The notes under the pieces were generated by a model. That model saw only the letters and a program-made list of their open reading frames with translations, was not told where the DNA came from and made no database searches. A program made the position numbers and the translations under genes. A stretch of 64,000 bases of DNA from SG8-4 sp964598225 (GTDB lineage: Bacteria > Planctomycetota > Phycisphaerae > Sedimentisphaerales > Anaerobacaceae). Shown piece by piece: positions 58,711-64,000 of the stretch; positions within the stretch are counted from its first letter, which is position 1; each line of letters starts with the position of its first letter. Where the stretch lies: assembly GCA_964598225.1 (NCBI GenBank), contig CAZRBG010000006.1:84523-148522 (forward strand). The letters are read 5' to 3'.

Positions 58711-59403
58711 TTACTTCTTGCGGGTAAGGATTGACTTAACCAGAACATCGCTCCACTTCGCACCTGTCCTTGTGGGTATTCCTTCTTCGTTCAGCTTTTT
58801 TGCTATTGTCATAAATCCCGGTCGTTTTTCGCCTCTGGGCTTGCGGTAAAGCCGTTTGATTTTCTGGACGATTTCAGCTTCGCCGGGATAGTAACCGTAG
58901 GGTTTTCGGCCTTCGCATCGGCCCGTCTTTGTCCTTTTAGCTTCTCTGGATTTCCGTAGCTTCTGAACCAAGAGCCTTTTGTCCAGCTCGGCAATGTTGT
59001 TCTGCATCTGTACTATGAATTTGCGCCAAGGATCATTTTCATCCTGGACGGCCTCAGTAACGTTTTCGCCGGTCATTGCGCTTATCATGGCAATGTCCTT
59101 ACGAATCAACAGCGCCAACAATTGCTCGGATACCATAGAACGTCTGCCGAATCTGTCCATACACTCGATGATGATAGTCCGGCAACCGTTGCTAAGCAGG
59201 TCCTCTACCATGCGTAAAAACTCTGGCCGATCTTCCTCTGTGCCGGTGTATGCTTCTCCATACCACTCGATTATCTTGTAGCCGTGTTTTCTGGCATATT
59301 TTTTTATTTCGTCGCGCTGTCTCTGAAACCCGTGCCCACGTATCTGGCCCTTGCTCGATACCCGCAAATAGGCGACGGCGATTTTGTTTTCTTGTTTTGA
59401 CAT
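58711..59403 (-). CDS. Serine recombinase/resolvase
   Basis: 230 residues after GAGGTAAG. Resolvase N-domain (about 8-150): AVAYLRVSSKGQ with catalytic Ser16, then CMDRFGRRSMVSEQLLALLI and LDKRLLVQKLRKSREAK. C-terminal about 165-230: YGYYPGEAEIVQKIKRL and IAKKLNEEGIPTRTGAKWSD, an HTH typical of the small-to-medium serine recombinases. Catalyses site-specific DNA exchange; its site was not identified. It is the last gene of an operon with the clamp-loader-like protein, 14 bases downstream of its stop. Confidence 0.92.
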   Translation of the reverse strand: MSKQENKIAVAYLRVSSKGQIRGHGFQRQRDEIKKYARKHGYKIIEWYGEAYTGTEEDRPEFLRMVEDLLSNGCRTIIIECMDRFGRRSMVSEQLLALLIRKDIAMISAMTGENVTEAVQDENDPWRKFIVQMQNNIAELDKRLLVQKLRKSREAKRTKTGRCEGRKPYGYYPGEAEIVQKIKRLYRKPRGEKRPGFMTIAKKLNEEGIPTRTGAKWSDVLVKSILTRKK

Positions 59404-59417
59404 AATCTTACCTCACT

Positions 59418-60062
59418 TTACTCCAACATTTCGCCCGATTCAATTGCCATAAGCATTTGACGGCAGTTGTTCTTACAGTTTTGGGCAAGCCTGACGTAGT
59501 TTTGCAGGGGCTTGCCGTTAAGATTTTCCCTTGTGGCGATTTCCCTGCAATGCTCTGCAAAGACCTTTGCAAGTCCCTGATTTGTCAACTCGATCTTGGC
59601 ACACCTGGACAACAACGGATTAGCGTCGATCTGGTCGTCAAACAGGGCGGATTCACCTTGTTTCGTCGTTGTGAAGATGAAACACACGTGGTCGGGTATG
59701 CGCTCCAGAAGACCGAGCAAACGCCGGATAACGGGTTTTCGCAGGCCGTGTGCTTCGTTAATGATAAAAGCCTTGCCGCCCTTGCCGAAAGCCCTGTAGC
59801 TCATATCCTGCTCTATCCGGTCGATTTCCGAAACCGAAAGCTGATCGGCGCTGTCAAATTCATTGATATAGAGATCGTCGGCTTTCCGGGAAGCTATGAT
59901 TCTGGCTATCGTGGTCTTTCCTGTACCGCTTGCGCCGGAAATCCACCATGCCCGTCCGCCCCAGCTTCGATCAAGCAATAGCCGAACCTTTTGAACGGCT
60001 TTGTCCTGCCCTAAAACATCTTCAAAATTCGGTGGTCTGTATTTCTCGTATAAGGTTTTCAT
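59418..60062 (-). CDS. Orphan clamp-loader-like AAA+ ATPase (DnaX/RFC family)
   Basis: 214 residues after AGGATAG. Starts MKTLYEKYRPPNFEDVLGQD, the DnaX/RFC family opening; Walker A GASGTGKTT (43-51); Walker B-like IINEAHG, with Asn in place of the Asp of DEAx; sensor 1 region FIFTTTK and the arginine-finger-like LLSRCAKIEL. Length is about that of the ATPase half only, lacking the C-terminal collar domain. It may load a sliding clamp for element replication or act in recombination with the neighbouring recombinase. The DEAH to NEAH change may impair ATP hydrolysis. Confidence 0.85.
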   Translation of the reverse strand: MKTLYEKYRPPNFEDVLGQDKAVQKVRLLLDRSWGGRAWWISGASGTGKTTIARIIASRKADDLYINEFDSADQLSVSEIDRIEQDMSYRAFGKGGKAFIINEAHGLRKPVIRRLLGLLERIPDHVCFIFTTTKQGESALFDDQIDANPLLSRCAKIELTNQGLAKVFAEHCREIATRENLNGKPLQNYVRLAQNCKNNCRQMLMAIESGEMLE

Positions 60063-60146
60063 CGTTCTATCCTTTGTTTGTCAGTTGTCAGTCAGAGAAA
60101 GCCCCGGTCTGTCCGTAAACAGACCAGGGCAAACGGCAAGTCTTTA

Positions 60147-60449
60147 TCAAGCCACTGAGAGCGCTTCGTTCATACTGATTGTTGGGTATTTGTCCCAGGG
60201 CTTGTAACCGCGCGCGGGCTTTGTCGGGCTTCCGCAGTTGTGAGACCATTGCCCGCGCCGTCTTGACCATCGAAAGCCATAGTCTTTGAGGGCTTGCCTG
60301 ATTTCCGCGCTGGGTTTTTGGTCGAATTTTATCCATACCCATCGACCGACTACCCGCGCGGGCAGATTCTGCTCTTTGCAGAACTCCAAGACTTCGATAA
60401 TTGAGTGATTCGACTTGCTACTTTTGGGGTGTTCTGTTACTGTTCTCAT
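60147..60449 (-). CDS. Small protein with W-x-K-F/GFRW module
   Basis: 100 residues after AGGAG. The core GRWVWIKFDQKPSAEIRQAL and KDYGFRWSRRRGQWSH is a short beta-alpha module seen in many plasmid and phage proteins (often beside single-strand DNA-binding or primase-like domains). Exact function unknown. It is the first gene of the operon that ends with the serine recombinase, just downstream of the promoter and operator. Confidence 0.65.
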   Translation of the reverse strand: MRTVTEHPKSSKSNHSIIEVLEFCKEQNLPARVVGRWVWIKFDQKPSAEIRQALKDYGFRWSRRRGQWSHNCGSPTKPARGYKPWDKYPTISMNEALSVA

Positions 60450-60519
60450 CGTTCTAAACTCCTACATAGTTTAGGACCACGGTCGGGGATGCGACAACAT
60501 CGCCCGGCCACTTTTCGTT

Positions 60520-60540
60520 GTGACTTGACGGTCAAGCCAC
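60520..60540. promoter_or_regulatory. Operator-like palindrome before the recombinase operon
   Basis: GTGACTTGAC-G-GTCAAGCCAC, 10-bp arms with one mismatch and a perfect core CTTGAC-G-GTCAAG, 71 bases upstream of the first start codon and just downstream of the promoter. It is likely the binding site of a dimeric regulator. No regulator gene was identified. Confidence 0.55.
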
Positions 60541-60550
60541 TTCACCTGAA

Positions 60551-60579
60551 AGCATAAAACATAATCGGCCAAAAGTCAA
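60551..60579 (-). promoter_or_regulatory. Promoter of the recombinase/clamp-loader operon
   Basis: On the minus strand TTGACT (60574-60579) and TATGCT (60551-60556) with a 17-base spacer, about 100 bases before the 60449 start. A good sigma-70-type match; not tested. Confidence 0.55.
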
Positions 60580-60785
60580 GTGATTCTTTAGAATTATTCG
60601 AGTATAAGGCTATAACTAACTAATATATAACGTGTTGTAAGCAAAAGAAAATTTCACTTTTTTCTTTTTGTTGACTGTTCGCAGGTCAAGTTTCAAACGC
60701 AGTGATACCAATAAGCACGGGCAAAAAGATTACGCAGCGTTGCATATTTGGCAGCTAACCGATTGAGCAGACGACCGAACATCAG

Positions 60786-61223
60786 TCACAACGTCTGCCA
60801 ATGCTTTGCCTGGACTTTCCAGGGGCTTTGATAATGGACACTCCGACTTATGGAACCCTCAGAAAGAAGCGCGGAAATCAAAAGCGAAAGCTGGTCGATA
60901 GAAGCGCCAAACCGAAAATCAAACCAGTCGCGCCTCTGCTCGGATGATGCGCCGGGCAGTATTGCTCGATCAAGTGGACAGTGTAGACGGCCAGAGCACC
61001 GTTGTTGAAGCAGTCCGTAGCGGGTCAGAAAAGCCATCATAAACCAGCCGGAAAGCAGAGCTAAGGACAGCAACCAAACGGCAGAATCCCACCGATGACG
61101 GAAGATCACAGACCAGGCATAACGAAACAAAAATATCCGGGGGGAGGGGGGAAGGAAGGCCACCCCTTCGGCAGAATGGAGTCCCAGCCGCTCCCACGAG
61201 CAAGCCGATTTCACGAAAGACAA
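60786..61223 (-). CDS. Doubtful small membrane-type ORF
   Basis: 145 residues with one long hydrophobic segment (AVWLLSLALLSGWFMMAFL) and several basic/aromatic residues. No ribosome site or family recognised; Leu/Ser/Arg-rich composition outside the hydrophobic segment suggests it may be a fortuitous frame. Included only as a candidate in an otherwise empty region between the operon promoter and the Fic gene. Confidence 0.25.
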   Translation of the reverse strand: MSFVKSACSWERLGLHSAEGVAFLPPSPRIFLFRYAWSVIFRHRWDSAVWLLSLALLSGWFMMAFLTRYGLLQQRCSGRLHCPLDRAILPGASSEQRRDWFDFRFGASIDQLSLLISALLSEGSISRSVHYQSPWKVQAKHWQTL

Positions 61224-61260
61224 TCACATAAGGTTGGTCGTGCCCGTTTGAGAATGGATG

Positions 61261-61551
61261 TTATCGACGGTCTTCAATCCGAATGGGTCCCATACGGGGG
61301 TGGGGGCTGGGGTTTAGGAGTCCCGTTCCAGATAGGTGGGGGACATCGCCGGAATGTCCTTGTTTTTTCAAGGCATGTTGTCCATCGAGGCCCCGCCGAT
61401 CGCGCATATAGGCGACGTGTGCAAGGGTAAAGAAGAATTTCCTTGCCCAAATATATAAGAAAAGCAAAAAGCCATATTCCCAGAACGAGATTGTCAGGCC
61501 GATTTCATTCGTTAAGCCCTCGACAAAGGACATAGTAAGCGACGATGTCAT
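61261..61551 (-). CDS. Doubtful small ORF with N-terminal transmembrane segment
   Basis: 96 residues. ISFWEYGFLLFLYIWARKFF is a plausible membrane segment; the rest is low in structure (SGDVPHLSGTGLLNPSPHPR). No clear ribosome site. It precedes the other doubtful ORF on the same strand and follows the Fic gene by 29 bases, so it could be a small accessory protein of the Fic gene. Confidence 0.3.
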   Translation of the reverse strand: MTSSLTMSFVEGLTNEIGLTISFWEYGFLLFLYIWARKFFFTLAHVAYMRDRRGLDGQHALKKQGHSGDVPHLSGTGLLNPSPHPRMGPIRIEDRR

Positions 61552-61580
61552 TATTCGAGAATCTCATTAGAATTCCCTTC

Positions 61581-62804
61581 TCAAACGTTATACTCCAAGT
61601 GCTCAAGAAGTTGATAATTTGGCTCGATGTATTTTTCAGCTCCATCCCTGGAGATGCGGATTAGCCCTATGTTGGACATTTTCTCAAAGTCCCTATACCT
61701 TGTGCTCACGACACGTCCAGAATAAAGAGACGTGATCTCAGGCGATGCTACAAACCAGTCAAGCGGCACTTTGCCCCACCGGGTAAGTAAGCCCAAAGCA
61801 CCTATGATTCGCTGATTGATTTTCCTCTCTGGTTTTTGTTGTCTCTTCTCGCGATGTAACCATTGCACGTAGTCCATTAACATGAGTTGCTTCACCTTCT
61901 TGAGCACCAATCCTTTGACTCTTTCAAGCTCACCAAGGTAACCTTTCATGCCCCACATCAGGAAGGCCCACGGTTCACATGTTGCCCGAATATTACCCAA
62001 GTGGACAATGTATTCGTTCCTGTGAGTACTCCAGAAATTTGCCAAGGACCAAAAGCAGTAGGGATTGATACGATTCAAGTAAAGAACGAGAGCTTCCAAG
62101 GCTCTTGCGGTTCGTCCATTACCGTCCCCAAAAGGATGAATCTCGACAAAATAGTAGTGTGCCATGATTGCCTTCACGATTGGATGGCCAGTCAGGAGCC
62201 CAGAACTCGATTTGTTCAGCCAGTCTAAAAACTTGGGCATTATGTCGTAAATCTCGGCTCTGCTCTTATATAAGCTAATCCTTCGTGGTTCGCCGAACAT
62301 AGCGGTCATATCTCTGTACTCCCCAGGTGTGTTGCCTACATAGTCAATGTTCTCTGTGAAGTATTGGTGGATTTGCTTGATATGCTCCTGCGTGTATGTG
62401 AACTGCGTTTTAGGATCGTGGCTGCTCACTAACTCAGTAATGTATCGGTAGACATTCCTTGAGTTTTGTGCCTCTTGTTCTTTCCTCTCAAGGTCCTTTT
62501 GAAGGTCTGCCTTCTGAAAAGACTCTTCAATCTCATCGGGTCTTAGTATAGTCCCTTCGATTGCCAAGGTAGCGCCTATGGCTGAGATAAGTTCTTCCCT
62601 GATAATTTCTTCATTTGAGCCGGGGAAGGACGGACAATCACGTATAAACTGGTCAACAGTCTGAATATTCTGGATGACCGAAAAGAAATCGACCAATTTT
62701 TCGCGATCCTCTTCGAGCAACCGTTTCTCCAAGTCTGTTTCTAAGTCGAACTTACTCAATTTGGTTCGGCTGAGTTCCATTTGCGAGGTCCTTAATGCAT
62801 TCAT
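61581..62804 (-). CDS. Fic-family AMP/NMP-transferase with N-terminal inhibitory helix
   Basis: 407 residues after AAAGGG. Fic core motif HPFGDGNGRTAR at 223-234 (HxFx(D/E)GNGRxxR complete). An inhibitory motif [S/T]xxxE[G/N] is present as TLAIEG at 79-84, before the Fic core, so this is a class II self-inhibited Fic protein (the Glu blocks ATP). C-terminal about 300-400 has a winged-helix-like segment (VSTRYRDFEKMSNIGLIRIS). Fic enzymes attach AMP or other nucleotides to protein hydroxyls and act as toxins, regulators or defence factors. No separate antitoxin is seen. Target unknown. Confidence 0.93.
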   Translation of the reverse strand: MNALRTSQMELSRTKLSKFDLETDLEKRLLEEDREKLVDFFSVIQNIQTVDQFIRDCPSFPGSNEEIIREELISAIGATLAIEGTILRPDEIEESFQKADLQKDLERKEQEAQNSRNVYRYITELVSSHDPKTQFTYTQEHIKQIHQYFTENIDYVGNTPGEYRDMTAMFGEPRRISLYKSRAEIYDIMPKFLDWLNKSSSGLLTGHPIVKAIMAHYYFVEIHPFGDGNGRTARALEALVLYLNRINPYCFWSLANFWSTHRNEYIVHLGNIRATCEPWAFLMWGMKGYLGELERVKGLVLKKVKQLMLMDYVQWLHREKRQQKPERKINQRIIGALGLLTRWGKVPLDWFVASPEITSLYSGRVVSTRYRDFEKMSNIGLIRISRDGAEKYIEPNYQLLEHLEYNV

Positions 62805-63397
62805 AGCCCTTTTACTACAATGTGTTATACTCTATATGTCGTAAAGAGTGCAATAGATATTGAGAAAATAATGGAAAACGCTAAATTCGCCATAAGTCTT
62901 TTGAATATAAGTATTTATTGTTACCATAGCCTCATTTCTGCAAATATTTCTGCAAACATATTTGCAACATAATATAGAAGACTTTCTTCTAAGCATATCT
63001 TCCCCAAATTGGGATACTAACTAAAACCCTGGTGGCCATCACGACTCCGCAACTTTATGTGAATTTTTCCACACGATAAAAAGGGATAGAATCGGCAGTT
63101 TTGGGCTGAAAACGATTTTTTAGAGTCCTTCACGCGCGTGCGCGCGAGGGAATTGTAGTAAAAAGTGGGTTTTCCTACTGAAAAAAAGTGAAGATTCTAC
63201 GAAAGAATCCGTCTGTATTTGGGCTTCAAGTTCGCTGTATATTATGACGATTATAGGAAGTAGACAACGTTATTCCTTGGTCGGTATGGATTTGCAGGCT
63301 TTTGCACGCGAAATCCGGTTGAATTTGCGTTTCCGGCGTGCTAAATTGCAGTTTCTTGAGAACAGTGCCAGGCAGAGATAATAAGGGAATAGTCGAT
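62805..63397. other. Intergenic region with palindromes and alternating purine-pyrimidine tract
   Basis: About 590 bases between the divergent Fic and PLD-domain genes. It is AT rich. Inverted repeat TGCAAATA...TATTTGCA at 62939-62966 is near the Fic promoter side. CACGCGCGTGCGCGCG at 63131-63146 alternates strictly. No gene seen. Confidence 0.4.
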
Positions 63398-64000
63398 ATG
63401 GCGAAAAAACTGCCGGTCATAATAGACAACCGGGGCGAGAACAAAGTACTCCACGCGCTCCAAAGGCTCCTGCCCAACCTTCACCGGATGGATATTGCCA
63501 CCGGCGTCTTTGAAATAGGTTCTTTCTTGCCCTTGGAAAAGCTATGGCAGGACTTGGATCAGATTCGCATTCTCATGGGCGATGAAACCACAAGGCGGAC
63601 AAAGCGGGAGATCGTGCAGGGGATGCTCCAAACATCCAATGACAGCATAGAGAGGGAAAAACAGCGCGATGACGCCCTGAGCGGCCTTGCGGCAGTCCGA
63701 GACGCTATCGCCCAAAAACAAATCCTGCTGAAGACGTACTCCAAGGCAAAGTTTCACGCAAAATCCTATCTCATGGAATCCAAAGATACCAGTCCGGTCG
63801 ATTTCGCCATTGTCGGCAGCTCCAATTTCACCAAGCCCGGCCTCACGGAGAATGTGGAACTCAACCTCTTCAGCACCGACCAGGTTCATATTGAGAATCT
63901 CCGGAAATGGTATGAAGACGTGTGGAGCGAAGGCGAAGAGGTCCGAGAGGAAATCCTCAAAGTCATCGAACCGCACCTGAAGGAATACGATCCGTTTACC
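63398..64000 (+). CDS. PLD-like nuclease domain protein, probably helicase-linked (partial)
   Basis: 201 residues to the window edge, no stop. It begins MAKKLPVIIDNRGENKVLHA; PLD HKD-type motif as KFHAKSYLM with the following SSNFTKPGL, an HxK...GSSN pattern. Proteins with this N-terminus are typically SNF2/DEAD-type helicases with a PLD domain, found in restriction and other defence loci. That continuation is inferred, not seen. AAGGGAATAG precedes the ATG. The gene is divergent to the Fic gene. Confidence 0.7.
   Translation, partial: MAKKLPVIIDNRGENKVLHALQRLLPNLHRMDIATGVFEIGSFLPLEKLWQDLDQIRILMGDETTRRTKREIVQGMLQTSNDSIEREKQRDDALSGLAAVRDAIAQKQILLKTYSKAKFHAKSYLMESKDTSPVDFAIVGSSNFTKPGLTENVELNLFSTDQVHIENLRKWYEDVWSEGEEVREEILKVIEPHLKEYDPFT

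Larger units (their letters stand above)
56100..64000. mobile_element. Integrated mobile element (right end outside window)
   Basis: Begins at the tRNA/tmRNA-like attachment core and contains an integrase tail, three terminase-small-subunit-like genes, a DUF5681 gene, a serine recombinase, an orphan clamp-loader ATPase, a Fic protein and a PLD-domain protein, mostly with lower GC content than the chromosome to its left. No capsid, portal, large terminase or conjugation gene is visible in the 7.9 kb shown. The right boundary is not reached. Confidence 0.65.

Noticed and set aside
60970..61227. 85-codon minus-strand ORF overlapping the doubtful 145-codon ORF
   Set aside because: Out of frame with the alternative, no ribosome site and low-complexity; both cannot be real, and neither is well supported.
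61095..61430. 111-codon plus-strand ORF in the element
   Set aside because: Gly/Arg-rich composition and overlap with candidate minus-strand frames indicate a fortuitous frame.

Overview
The window looks like chromosomal DNA of an anaerobic or facultative planctomycete-like bacterium (Planctomycetota, probably Phycisphaerae/Sedimentisphaerales). This is inferred from the gene mix: formylglycine sulfatases, many lipoproteins and exported proteins with carbohydrate-binding folds, C11 and FIST proteins, an orange-protein (ORP)-type metal cluster locus, and abundant short intergenic palindromic repeats. No rRNA, complete tRNA or CRISPR array was seen.

Layout. 0-9 kb: exported degradative enzymes (an amidohydrolase fused to a CBM9-like domain, a transglutaminase-like lipoprotein, two sulfatases and a decayed third), then a DegP/HtrA protease and a PIN-TRAM membrane protein. 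10-23 kb: ispG, a THNG-repeat lipoprotein, three tandem secreted discoidin-like proteins, a sodium/solute symporter with a large secreted protein of unknown activity, a clostripain-family protease, mtnP and a coiled-coil lipoprotein. 23-27 kb: pyrG and kdsB, a pair that is commonly adjacent, are separated by a 1.5-kb cassette (FRG-domain protein plus membrane protein) bounded by 28/30-identical inverted repeats. kdsB itself carries two in-frame heptamer-repeat insertions.

27.5-37.5 kb: a sigma-54 activator with a cysteine-bearing PAS domain, two upstream palindromic sites, a canonical -24/-12 promoter and a long operon. The operon has four NifX/NifB-type cofactor domains (one fused to Mrp), two MinD ATPases with inserted ferredoxin domains, an IscU/NifU-like scaffold, a DUF89 protein, an AhpD-like protein, small glycine/arginine-rich and zinc-ribbon proteins, an MBL-fold hydrolase and a TsaA-domain protein with a twin-arginine leader. 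This resembles the ORP/MrpORP loci of Desulfovibrio and is the most coherent multi-gene system here.

37.6-48 kb: an exported double-domain methyltransferase-like protein, a CBM9-like secreted protein, a FIST lipoprotein, and a sugar/polyol catabolic group (SDR dehydrogenase, GldA-like dehydrogenase, SMP-30-like lipoprotein, FGGY kinase, UroD-like protein). 48.8-55.9 kb: an exopolysaccharide operon (Wza-, Wzc-, CpsB- and Wzy-like).

56.1 kb to the end: an integrated mobile element starting in a tRNA/tmRNA 3'-end-like sequence. It opens with the severed C-terminal tail of an integrase. It continues with three terminase-small-subunit-like genes and a DUF5681 gene without any large terminase, a serine recombinase/clamp-loader operon with its own promoter, operator and terminator, a Fic protein and the start of a PLD-domain protein.
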